Assembly: GCF_021495345.1 (NCBI RefSeq)
Contig: NZ_CP099397.1
Coordinates: 2,914,001 to 2,978,000, forward strand
DNA length: 64,000 nucleotides
Direction of reading: 5' to 3'
From: Pseudomonas hydrolytica
GTDB lineage: Bacteria > Pseudomonadota > Gammaproteobacteria > Pseudomonadales > Pseudomonadaceae
In this document: piece after piece, positions 50,294-60,679 of the stretch
Position numbering within the stretch: the first letter of the stretch is position 1
Layout of the letters: each line of letters starts with the position of its first letter
Notes under the pieces: generated by a model
Told to the model about the DNA's origin: nothing
Database searches by the model: none
What the model saw: the letters and a program-made list of their open reading frames with translations, nothing else
Translations under genes and position numbers: made by a program

Positions 50294-51094
50294 ATGACCG
50301 ACTTCACCACTATCGAGCTTGCAAAAGACCCGCGCGGCTTCGCCACCCTGTGGCTCAACCGCCCGGAGAAGAACAACGCCTTCAACGCCGCGATGATCCG
50401 CGAGCTGATTCTTGCCCTCGACGCCGTCGGCGAGGACAGGAGCCTGCGCTTCTTGCTGCTGCGCGGCCGCGGCAAGCACTTTTCCGCCGGCGCCGACCTG
50501 GCCTGGATGCAGCAGGCCGCCGAGCTCGACTACAACGCCAACCTCAGCGACTCCCGCGAGCTGGCCGAGCTGATGTACAACCTGGCCGCCCTGAAGATCC
50601 CCACCCTGGCCGTGGTGCAGGGCGCGGCCTTCGGCGGTGCGGTGGGCCTGGTCAGTTGCTGCGACATGGCCATCGGCGCCGAGGACAGCCTGTTCTCCCT
50701 GTCCGAAGTGCGTATCGGCCTGGCCCCGGCGGTGATCAGCCCCTTCGTGGTCCAGGCTCTGGGCGAGCGCGCGGCCAAGCGCTATGCGCTGACCGCCGAA
50801 CGCTTCGATGGCCACCGCGCCCGCGAGCTGGGCCTGCTGGCCGAAACCTGCCCGGCCGCCGAACTTGATGCCCAGGCCGAGGCCTGGATCGCCAACCTGC
50901 TGCTCAATAGCCCGCAGGCCATGCGCGCCAGCAAGGACCTGCTGCGCGAAGTCGGCAGCGGCGAACTGACGCCGGCCCTGCGCCGCTATACCGAGAACGC
51001 CATCGCCCGTCTGCGCGTCAGCGCCGAAGGCCAGGAAGGCCTGCGCGCCTTCCTCGACAAACGCACGCCCGCCTGGCAGGAGCAACAAGCATGA
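50294..51094 (+). CDS. liuC: Methylglutaconyl-CoA hydratase
   Basis: A 266-residue crotonase-fold enzyme that hydrates 3-methylglutaconyl-CoA to HMG-CoA. FSAGADLAWMQ is the oxyanion motif. GAAFGGAVGLVSCCDMAIGAED and LSEVRIGLAPAVISPFV carry the catalytic region. The start at 50294 is set by AGGA just after the REP element. It overlaps the liuD start by four bases (ATGA), the only liu junction from liuR to liuE without a REP doublet. Confidence 0.94.
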   Translation: MTDFTTIELAKDPRGFATLWLNRPEKNNAFNAAMIRELILALDAVGEDRSLRFLLLRGRGKHFSAGADLAWMQQAAELDYNANLSDSRELAELMYNLAALKIPTLAVVQGAAFGGAVGLVSCCDMAIGAEDSLFSLSEVRIGLAPAVISPFVVQALGERAAKRYALTAERFDGHRARELGLLAETCPAAELDAQAEAWIANLLLNSPQAMRASKDLLREVGSGELTPALRRYTENAIARLRVSAEGQEGLRAFLDKRTPAWQEQQA

Positions 51095-53025
51095 ACCTCA
51101 AGCCTATCGACACCCTGCTGGTGGCCAACCGCGGCGAGATCGCCTGCCGCGTGATGCGCACGGCCAAGGCCATGGGCATCCGTACCGTGGCGGTGCACAG
51201 CGCCATCGACGCCACGGCGCGGCATGTGCGCGAGGCCGACCTGGCAGTGAATCTGGGCGGCGCCAAGCCGGCGGAAAGCTACCTCTTGATCGACAAGCTG
51301 ATCGATGCGGCCAGGGCCAGCGGCGCCCAGGCCATCCACCCCGGCTACGGCTTTCTCTCGGAAAACGCCGGTTTCGCCCGCGCCATCGAAGAAGCCGGAC
51401 TGATCTTCCTCGGCCCACCCGCCTCGGCCATCGACGCCATGGGCAGCAAGTCGGCGGCCAAGGCGCTGATGGAGGCCGCCGGCGTGCCGCTGGTGCCCGG
51501 CTATCACGGCGAAGCGCAGGATATCGACACCTTCCGCCAGGCCGCCGAGCGCATCGGCTACCCGGTGCTGCTCAAGGCCGCTGCCGGCGGTGGCGGCAAG
51601 GGCATGAAGGTGGTCGAGCGCGAGAGCGAGCTGGCCGAGGCCCTGGCCAGCGCCCAGCGCGAGGCGCAGTCGTCGTTCGGCGACTCGCGCATGCTGGTGG
51701 AGAAATACGTACTCAAACCGCGCCACGTGGAGATCCAGGTATTCGCCGACCGGCACGGCCACTGCCTGTACCTGAACGAGCGCGACTGCTCGATCCAGCG
51801 CCGCCACCAGAAGGTGGTGGAAGAAGCCCCCGCCCCCGGCCTGTCACCCGAACTGCGCCGCGCCATAGGCGAGGCGGCGGTCAAGGCCGCCCAGGCCATC
51901 GGCTACGTCGGCGCCGGCACCGTGGAGTTTTTGCTGGACGAGCGCGGCGACTTCTTCTTTATGGAGATGAACACCCGCCTGCAGGTGGAACACCCGGTCA
52001 CCGAGCTGATCACCGGCCTGGACCTGGTGGCCTGGCAGATTCGCGTCGCCCGCGGCGAGGCGCTGCCGATCACGCAGGAACAAGTGCCGCTTAACGGCCA
52101 CGCCATCGAGGTGCGCCTGTACGCGGAAGATCCGGACCACGACTTCCTCCCGGCCACCGGCACCCTGCAGTTGTACCGCGAAGCTGCCGCCGGCCCCGGC
52201 CGGCGTACCGACAGCGGCGTGGCCCAGGGCGATGTGGTCTCGCCCTTCTACGACCCCATGCTCGGCAAGGTCATCGCCTGGGGCGAGAACCGCGAGGAAG
52301 CGCGCCTGCGCCTGCTCGCCATGCTCGACGAAACCCTGGTCGGCGGGGTCAAGACCAACCTGGCCTTCCTGCGTCGCGTGCTGGCCCACCCGGCCTTCGC
52401 CGCCGCCGAGCTGGACACCGGCTTTATCCCGCGTCACGAGGCGCAGCTGCTGCCGCCGCCGAGCGAGCTGCCGGAGGCCTTCTGGCAACTGGCGGCCGAT
52501 GCCTTTATCCAGAGCGAAGCCGCACACCGCCGCGCCGACGACGCCCATTCGCCCTGGGCCGCGCGCAGCGGCTGGCGCAGCGGCGGCCCGGCGGAGATCG
52601 AGCTGCACCTGAGCTGCCAGGGCAGCAGCCGCAAGGTGCGCGCCAGCGGCCAGGCGCAGCTGCAGGGCGACAACCTGCTGGTGCCCGGTGCGGCGCAGCA
52701 GCGCATGAGCGCGATCCGTCAGGGCGACACCCTGTACCTGCAATGGCAGGGCGAACTGCACGCGGTCAGCCGCTTCGACCCGATCGCCGCGGCCGAGGCC
52801 AGCCATCATCAGCACGGCGGCCTGACCGCGCCGATGAACGGCAGCATCGTCCGCGTGCTGGTCGAGCCGGGCCAGGCCGTGGAGGCCGGCACCGCCCTGG
52901 TGGTGCTGGAGGCGATGAAAATGGAGCACAGCATCCGCGCGCCCGAGGCCGGCACGGTCAAGGCCATCTACTGCCGCGAAGGCGAGCTGGTCAGCGACGG
53001 CGCGGTGCTGGTGGAATTGTCGTAG
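51091..53025 (+). CDS. liuD: 3-methylcrotonyl-CoA carboxylase, biotin (alpha) subunit
   Basis: A 644-residue biotin-dependent subunit. The biotin carboxylase domain (about 1-450) has LVANRGEIACRVMRTA, the ATP loop KAAAGGGGKGMKVV, and EMNTRLQVEHPVTE. A linker domain follows, then the C-terminal biotin carrier domain, with the acceptor Lys610 in VLEAMKMEHS. It is translationally coupled to liuC. The stop TAG is part of a REP arm, immediately after the final EL-S. Confidence 0.96.
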   Translation: MNLKPIDTLLVANRGEIACRVMRTAKAMGIRTVAVHSAIDATARHVREADLAVNLGGAKPAESYLLIDKLIDAARASGAQAIHPGYGFLSENAGFARAIEEAGLIFLGPPASAIDAMGSKSAAKALMEAAGVPLVPGYHGEAQDIDTFRQAAERIGYPVLLKAAAGGGGKGMKVVERESELAEALASAQREAQSSFGDSRMLVEKYVLKPRHVEIQVFADRHGHCLYLNERDCSIQRRHQKVVEEAPAPGLSPELRRAIGEAAVKAAQAIGYVGAGTVEFLLDERGDFFFMEMNTRLQVEHPVTELITGLDLVAWQIRVARGEALPITQEQVPLNGHAIEVRLYAEDPDHDFLPATGTLQLYREAAAGPGRRTDSGVAQGDVVSPFYDPMLGKVIAWGENREEARLRLLAMLDETLVGGVKTNLAFLRRVLAHPAFAAAELDTGFIPRHEAQLLPPPSELPEAFWQLAADAFIQSEAAHRRADDAHSPWAARSGWRSGGPAEIELHLSCQGSSRKVRASGQAQLQGDNLLVPGAAQQRMSAIRQGDTLYLQWQGELHAVSRFDPIAAAEASHHQHGGLTAPMNGSIVRVLVEPGQAVEAGTALVVLEAMKMEHSIRAPEAGTVKAIYCREGELVSDGAVLVELS

Positions 53026-53088
53026 GGTGCGCCATGCGCACCGGGCGCCGTAAGATCGTCATTCCATGGTGCGCACAGCGCACCCTAC
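53022..53088. repeat. REP doublet between liuD and liuE
   Basis: Two intact inverted arms (loops CAT and ACA) about 25 bases apart. The TAG of the left GTAG is the liuD stop codon. Confidence 0.85.
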
Positions 53089-53134
53089 GCCACCGCGCAC
53101 GCGCGATGACAACGGATATACACGAGGAACCCCC

Positions 53135-54034
53135 ATGAGCCTGCCCAAATCCGTACGCCTGGTCGAAGTCGGCCCGCGCGACGGCCTGCAGAACGAGAAA
53201 CAGCCGATCAGCGTCGCCGACAAGGTGCGCCTGGTCGACGACCTGAGCGCCGCCGGCCTTGGCTACGTGGAGGTGGGCAGTTTCGTCTCGCCCAAGTGGG
53301 TGCCGCAGATGGCCGGCTCCGCCGAGGTGTTCGCCGCCATCCAGCGCCAGCCGGGCGTTACCTACGCCGCGCTGACGCCGAACCTGAAAGGCTTCGAGGC
53401 CGCCCTGCAGGCCCAAGTCGAGGAAGTGGCGGTGTTCGCCGCCGCCAGCGAGGCCTTTTCGCAGAAGAATATCAACTGCTCCATCGCCGAGAGCCTGGCG
53501 CGCTTCGTGCCGCTGATGGAGGCGGCCAAGGCCGCCAAGGTGCGCGTGCGCGGCTATGTGTCCTGCGTGCTCGGCTGCCCCTACGACGGCGAGATCGACC
53601 CGGCCCAGGTCGCCAGCGTCGCTCGCGAGCTCTACGCCATGGGCTGCTACGAGGTTTCCCTCGGCGACACCATCGGCACCGGCACGCCGGGCAAGACCCG
53701 CCACCTGATCAACGTGGTCGGCCGCGATATCCCCCGCCACCTGCTGGCCGGGCATTTCCACGACACCTACGGCCAGGCGCTGGCCAATATCTACGCCAGC
53801 CTGCAGGAAGGCATCCAGGTGTTCGACAGCTCGGTCGCCGGGCTCGGCGGCTGCCCCTATGCCAAGGGCGCCACCGGCAACGTCGCCACCGAGGACGTGC
53901 TGTACATGCTGCAAGGTCTGGGCATCGACACCGGTATCGACATGGACAAGCTGATCGCCGCCGGCCAGCGCATCTGCGAGGTGCTGGGCAAGGCCAATGG
54001 CTCGCGCGTGGCCCGCGCACGCCTGAGCCAGTAA
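53135..54034 (+). CDS. liuE: Hydroxymethylglutaryl-CoA lyase
   Basis: A 299-residue TIM-barrel lyase that splits HMG-CoA into acetyl-CoA and acetoacetate, ending the leucine pathway. VEVGPRDGLQNE carries the metal-binding aspartate, HFHDTYGQALAN the metal histidines, and AGLGGCPYAKGATGNVATED the essential cysteine of the HMG-CoA lyase signature. The start at 53135 follows GAGGA. Acetoacetyl-CoA synthetase is encoded 137 bases downstream. Confidence 0.96.
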   Translation: MSLPKSVRLVEVGPRDGLQNEKQPISVADKVRLVDDLSAAGLGYVEVGSFVSPKWVPQMAGSAEVFAAIQRQPGVTYAALTPNLKGFEAALQAQVEEVAVFAAASEAFSQKNINCSIAESLARFVPLMEAAKAAKVRVRGYVSCVLGCPYDGEIDPAQVASVARELYAMGCYEVSLGDTIGTGTPGKTRHLINVVGRDIPRHLLAGHFHDTYGQALANIYASLQEGIQVFDSSVAGLGGCPYAKGATGNVATEDVLYMLQGLGIDTGIDMDKLIAAGQRICEVLGKANGSRVARARLSQ

Positions 54035-54171
54035 GGCCACCGCGGCATAGGTGAAAGGCCATCGCCCCAACAAAAAGGTCGGCAAGGTGGTGAGGAGCGT
54101 CGCTGCGCATCAAGGCAACCCCACCCGCTTGCGCTAGGGTAGAAAGTACCGACAAGCAACGAGGACCGGCC

Positions 54172-56127
<1,956 letters not shown>

Positions 56128-56203
56128 AGCTTGCGCAACGTCAAGCCGCACCGCCGCCGTGGCGGCTTATACTCAAGCACGATCGTGCCGCTGGAAGCTC
56201 GCC

Positions 56204-56947
56204 GTGCCGTTACGTCAATTCTGTTGTTGCGCTCTGCTCTGCCTGGCCTTTGCCAGTCAGGCGGAAGACGTCATCGAGCTGTACATGCCCAACGCGCCAC
56301 CTCTGACCTTCGCCAGTTTGAAAGGCGGTCATGGCATGGTCGGCGATGTGACGCTCGCCGCTCTGGCCCGCGCCGGCCTGCTCAGCGAACTGCGCTACGA
56401 GCCCTGGGCACGCGCCCAGCGCAAGGTGGCCAACGGCCGCGACCAGCTGATCATTCCCCTGTCGCGTACCCCCGAACGCGAGCCGCTGTACACCTGGATA
56501 GCGCCCATCATGCCGCTGGAGCGCGCCTTCTTCAGCCTCGACGAGCCGGTGCAGAGCTTCGCCGAAGCGCGCCAGCGCTACCGGCGCATCGGCGTCGGCC
56601 TGGGCACGGCGCAGGTGGAGATTCTCAGAAGCCAGGGTTTCAGCGAGCAGCAGATCATCACCCATACGCTGGGTGAAAACCCCGCCCATCTGCTGGAGCG
56701 GGGGCGTATCGACGCCTGGTTCACCGGCGTGCCGGAGGCGCTCTACATCTGGCCGCAACACTCCACGCGCAGGCTGCAGATGAGCCCGGTACTGGCCAGC
56801 ACCCATCTCTATCTGGCCTGTTCCAAGGAGTGCGATGCGCAACTGGTGCAGAAACTGCGTGCCGCCGTGCAAAGCGTGCATGACGAAGGCATCAGCAAGC
56901 GCCTGATCGAGCTCTATCTGCCGCAGCCACTCGACGCCGCGCCCTAG
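56204..56947 (+). CDS. Periplasmic solute-binding-type protein (SBP family 3-like)
   Basis: A 247-residue exported protein with the fold of family 3 amino-acid binding proteins. A signal peptide (about 1-22, ending SQA) is followed by YMPNAPPLTF, YEPWARAQRKVANG and IVPLSRTPER-like blocks. That set is seen in the orphan transporter substrate-binding domain proteins common in Pseudomonas. The GTG at 56204 with GGAA upstream places the signal peptide correctly. An earlier ATG overlapping the synthetase gene is unlikely. No permease or ATPase gene is nearby, so its ligand and partner are unknown. Confidence 0.78.
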   Translation: MPLRQFCCCALLCLAFASQAEDVIELYMPNAPPLTFASLKGGHGMVGDVTLAALARAGLLSELRYEPWARAQRKVANGRDQLIIPLSRTPEREPLYTWIAPIMPLERAFFSLDEPVQSFAEARQRYRRIGVGLGTAQVEILRSQGFSEQQIITHTLGENPAHLLERGRIDAWFTGVPEALYIWPQHSTRRLQMSPVLASTHLYLACSKECDAQLVQKLRAAVQSVHDEGISKRLIELYLPQPLDAAP

Positions 56948-56958
56948 CGCACCGCCGC

Positions 56959-58188
56959 TCAGATGCCCTTGCGCCCCGGGTCCTCTGGCGGCTGCTCCTG
57001 TTCAATGTCCTCGAGCTTGAGCTCCAGGCCCCAGTCGCCGCTGTCGGCCACCTTCGGCGCTACCGTCGGCGCCACGGCCGGCCGGGCTGGCGCAGCGCTG
57101 GCAGCCGGCGGCGCGGCGTTGGCGGGATTATCGCGGTAGAGCTTGAGCTTCAGGCGCACGTTGTTGGCCGAATCGGCGTTCTTCACCGCTTCCTCTTCGT
57201 CGATGGCGCCTTCGTGGACCAGATCGATCAGCGCCTGATCGAAGGTCTGCATGCCGAGGTTCTTCGACTTCTCCATGATCTCCTTGAGCTCGGAGAACTC
57301 GTTGCGCTTGATCAGGTCGCGCACCGTGGGAGTGCCCAGCATGACCTCGACCGCGGCCCGGCGTTTGCCATCGAGGGTCTTGACCAGGCGCTGGGAGACG
57401 AACGCCTTGAGGTTGTTGCCCAGGTCGTTGAGCAGCTGCGGGCGTCGCTCCTCGGGGAAGAAGTTGATGATGCGGTCCAGCGCCTGGTTGGCGTTGTTGG
57501 CGTGCAGCGTGGAGATCGCCAGGTGACCGGTGTCGGCGAAGGCCAGGGCATGTTCCATGGTCTCGCGGTCGCGGATCTCGCCGATCAGGATCACATCGGG
57601 CGCCTGGCGCAGGGTGTTCTTCAGCGCGGCGTGGAAGCTGCGGGTGTCCACCCCGACCTCGCGCTGGTTGATGATCGACTTCTTGTGCCGGTGCACATAT
57701 TCCACCGGGTCCTCGATGGTGATGATGTGCCCGCCGCTGTTGCGGTTGCGGTAGTCGATCAGCGCCGCCAGGGAGGTGGACTTGCCCGAGCCGGTGCCGC
57801 CGACGAACAGCACCAGGCCGCGCTTCTCCATCACCGTGCTGAGCAGCACCTCCGGCAGCTTGAGGTCCTCGAAGCGGGGAATCTCCATCTTGATGTTGCG
57901 CGCCACGATCGAGACTTCGTTGCGCTGCTTGAAGATGTTGATACGGAAACGCCCCACCCCGGCCAGGGAAATGGCCAGGTTCATCTCCAGTTCGCGCTCG
58001 AACTCCTCGCGCTGGGCACCATCCATGATCGACTCGGCAATGGCCGCCACGTCCCCGGACTTCAGCGGCTCCTGGCTCAGCGCCTTGAGCACGCCATTGA
58101 ACTTGGCGCAGGGCGGCGCGCCGGTGGACAGATAAAGATCGGAACCGTCCTGGCTGGACAGGACTTTGAGCATTGCGTGGAGATCCAT
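56959..58188 (-). CDS. PilT/PilU-family pilus retraction ATPase
   Basis: A 409-residue hexameric ATPase of the type IV pilus retraction group. An N-terminal PAS-like domain is followed by Walker A GGTGSGKS (130-137), the Asp box IITIEDPVEY, Walker B VILIGEIRDRETM and the His box LAISTLHANNANQALDR. The tail after about 345 is Ala/Pro-rich and ends in an acidic stretch. In P. aeruginosa pilT and pilU are adjacent and end without such a tail. This gene stands alone, so it may be a third, accessory family member. It is closer to PilU by eye. ATG 58188 has GGAAA upstream. Confidence 0.9.
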   Translation of the reverse strand: MDLHAMLKVLSSQDGSDLYLSTGAPPCAKFNGVLKALSQEPLKSGDVAAIAESIMDGAQREEFERELEMNLAISLAGVGRFRINIFKQRNEVSIVARNIKMEIPRFEDLKLPEVLLSTVMEKRGLVLFVGGTGSGKSTSLAALIDYRNRNSGGHIITIEDPVEYVHRHKKSIINQREVGVDTRSFHAALKNTLRQAPDVILIGEIRDRETMEHALAFADTGHLAISTLHANNANQALDRIINFFPEERRPQLLNDLGNNLKAFVSQRLVKTLDGKRRAAVEVMLGTPTVRDLIKRNEFSELKEIMEKSKNLGMQTFDQALIDLVHEGAIDEEEAVKNADSANNVRLKLKLYRDNPANAAPPAASAAPARPAVAPTVAPKVADSGDWGLELKLEDIEQEQPPEDPGRKGI

Positions 58189-58335
58189 GGCAGCGTTTCC
58201 GTGGGCAGCGATTGAAATACCATAGCCAAGATTCGCCGCCACTCAGCTGGCGAAGCCTGCCTTTGAATTGACGCCATTCTGATGGCGCAAAGAATGCTGG
58301 CACAATAACGCCCCGGAAAAATTGAGGACCCCGTC

Positions 58336-58614
58336 ATGGCAAAGGCAATGGCCCGCCACATCCTGGTCAAGACCGAAGCGGAAGCGGCCGCGCTGAAGAA
58401 GCGCATCGCTGCCGGCGAGGCCTTCGACATGCTGGCGCGCAAGCATTCGATCTGCCCCTCAGGCAAGAAAGGCGGCGACCTCGGCGAGGTGCGCCCCGGC
58501 CAGATGGTGCGGGCAGTGGATCAGGTGATTTTCAAGAAGCCGCTGCGCGAAGTGCACGGCCCGGTGAAGACCCAGTTCGGGTATCACCTGATCCAGGTGT
58601 TCTTTCGCGACTGA
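58336..58614 (+). CDS. ppiC: Parvulin-type peptidyl-prolyl isomerase
   Basis: A 92-residue stand-alone parvulin domain without a signal peptide, so cytoplasmic. ARHILVKTEAEA, RKHSICPSGKKGGDLGEV and FGYHLIQVFFRD are the conserved segments, with the two histidines and cysteine of the active centre. GAGGA precedes the ATG. It is divergent from the PilT/PilU-family gene. A small CGCCAT/ATGGCG palindrome (58272-58287) lies between them. Confidence 0.95.
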   Translation: MAKAMARHILVKTEAEAAALKKRIAAGEAFDMLARKHSICPSGKKGGDLGEVRPGQMVRAVDQVIFKKPLREVHGPVKTQFGYHLIQVFFRD

Positions 58615-58693
58615 CTCCAGGCACTGGCACATAGCCTCTATCAGCCCTGTATGATGCCGGCTCCCATCGCAGTGCAGTGCCCCAGGAGCCCAG

Positions 58694-60589
58694 ATGAACG
58701 ACCGCCGCCCGCCCGTTTTCGCCCGCGAGTGCGATCTGGTCATGAAGGGTGGCATCACCAGCGGCATCGTCTACCCCCTGGCGATCAGCGAAATCGCCAA
58801 GGCCTTCCGCCTGCGCAGCATCGGCGGCACCAGCGCCGGCGCCATCGCGGCTGCCGCGGCGGCGGCAGCCGAGCTGGGTCGCCAGCGCTACCGGGCCGGC
58901 GAGCTGAGCGAAGACCCGCAGGGCTTCGCCGAGATCGAACGCCTGCCCTGCCAGCTGTGCCTGCCGGCCACCGAATGCCGCGGCACCCGGCTGCTGGCCC
59001 TGTTTCGTCCGGCGCCGGCCCTGCGCTCTCTGTTCGACAGCTTCACCGCGGCGCTGGACGCTCGGCGCAACCCGCTGGGCCTGCCCCGCGCATTGCTCGC
59101 TCACTACTGGCGGGCGGCAGGCGTCGGCGCCCTGCTCGGCGGCGGCCCGCTGTGGCCGGTCGCACTGCACGGCGGCAATCCGCTGCTATGGCTGTGGCTG
59201 CTCGGCTGCGCCGGTATCGGCGCCCTGACGGCCATCGGCTGGCGCATGCTGCGTCAGATTTCCCGGGAAATGCCGGCCAATGGTTTCGCCCTGTGTTCGG
59301 GCATGCCCGGTCCGGACGATCAGGCCCCCGACGAGGTGCTGACGCCCTGGCTGACCGAGTACCTGGATCGCCTCTGCGGCCAGCGTCAGGCCTGCGCCTC
59401 CAACGCCGACAGCATCGAGCGCGAGCGCCCGCTGACCTTCGGTGAACTGCGTCGGCATGGCATCGACCTGCAGATGATGACCACCTGCGCGAGCATGGCC
59501 CGGCCCTTCCGCCTGCCCTTTCGCAACGACGAAAAGGTGCGCGAGAACAACCAGTTCCATTTCTCCGAGAGCGAGTTCGGCGCGCTGTTTCCGCAGCGCG
59601 TGGTGAACTGGATGCGCGCCCGCCAGCGCCCGGCGCAACAGGGCGAGCGCAGCGACGGCCTGTATCGTCTGCCGCTGCCGGACGACCTGCCAGTGGTGGT
59701 CGCCGTGCGCATGAGCCTGAGCTTTCCGCTGCTGCTCAGCGCCGTGCCGCTGCACGCGGTCGACTACCGCAGCGACGACTGGCGCCTGGAGCGCTGCTGG
59801 TTCACCGACGGCGGCATTGCCTCGAACTTTCCCATCCATTTCTTCGACCAGGCCCTGCCGACCCGGCCCACCTTCGGCCTCGACCTGGGCAGCACCGAGG
59901 ACGCCGACGGCCCGCGCGTACATTTTCCGGCACGCAACGGCGATGCGCGCCTGGCCTACTGGCGACGCTTTCCGCAAACCGGCCTCGGCGCGCTGGGCAG
60001 CTTCCTGCGCATCGTGATGAACGTGGCCAAGGACTGGAACCACGAAACCCTGTCGCTGCTGCCCGGCTTTCGCGACCGTATCGGCCTGATCCAGCTCACC
60101 CGCGAGGAAGGCGGCCTGAACCTGACCATGCCGGCCGAGCGCATCGCCCGCCTCACCGAGTACGGCCGCCAGGCCGGCATCGAGTTCGTCCGTCGCTTCG
60201 GCGATCCGGCCTGCTGGCCGGCCGGCGCAGAGCCCGTCGCCATGAACTGGGAAAACCATCAGAGCATTCGCCTGCGCCTGATGCTGGCCAGCGTCGCCGA
60301 GCAGCTGGCCAGCCTGGAGCGCGCGTGCAGCACGCTGGCGCACACGCCCGAGGACTACCGGCGCTTCTTCAGCGAGCGCTACAGCTATCCGTTCAAGGGC
60401 CTCGGCAACCTCGAAGCCGACGCCAACGGCCGCTATCCGAGCCAGGCCGCGTTGGCCCTGGCGCAACTGGAAGCGCTACGCGGGCTGTCGCGTCTGCTCG
60501 AGGAGCATGCCCTGGAGCGACCTGGCCTGCATCCGGCCGATGGCGCACCCAAGCCGACCCCGGAGCTGAAACTGCGTCCGCGCGTCTGA
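58694..60589 (+). CDS. Patatin-like phospholipase with internal membrane segment
   Basis: A 631-residue patatin-type lipid hydrolase. The oxyanion motif is MKGGITSG (17-24), the nucleophile Ser47 is in GGTSAGA, and the aspartate of the dyad is Asp372 in FTDGGIASNF. Between them the domain is interrupted by a long insert with two hydrophobic stretches (about 143-160 and 163-183). These could anchor it to the inner membrane. No signal peptide is seen. It is much longer than minimal bacterial patatins (about 300). The gene begins 79 bases after ppiC. Substrate unknown. Confidence 0.85.
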   Translation: MNDRRPPVFARECDLVMKGGITSGIVYPLAISEIAKAFRLRSIGGTSAGAIAAAAAAAAELGRQRYRAGELSEDPQGFAEIERLPCQLCLPATECRGTRLLALFRPAPALRSLFDSFTAALDARRNPLGLPRALLAHYWRAAGVGALLGGGPLWPVALHGGNPLLWLWLLGCAGIGALTAIGWRMLRQISREMPANGFALCSGMPGPDDQAPDEVLTPWLTEYLDRLCGQRQACASNADSIERERPLTFGELRRHGIDLQMMTTCASMARPFRLPFRNDEKVRENNQFHFSESEFGALFPQRVVNWMRARQRPAQQGERSDGLYRLPLPDDLPVVVAVRMSLSFPLLLSAVPLHAVDYRSDDWRLERCWFTDGGIASNFPIHFFDQALPTRPTFGLDLGSTEDADGPRVHFPARNGDARLAYWRRFPQTGLGALGSFLRIVMNVAKDWNHETLSLLPGFRDRIGLIQLTREEGGLNLTMPAERIARLTEYGRQAGIEFVRRFGDPACWPAGAEPVAMNWENHQSIRLRLMLASVAEQLASLERACSTLAHTPEDYRRFFSERYSYPFKGLGNLEADANGRYPSQAALALAQLEALRGLSRLLEEHALERPGLHPADGAPKPTPELKLRPRV

Positions 60590-60679
60590 GCCTGCACGAC
60601 GAGCGCGCAAATGCCCTACAATCGCCCGCTGCCTACGGCCGCGCCGTTGAACGTCATCAGCCACGACCCGCTCACCACC

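Noticed and set aside
58300-58314. TGGCAC followed by CGCC, resembling a sigma54 promoter before ppiC
   Set aside because: The spacing between GG and GC is one base too short and there is no -12 TTGC-type element.
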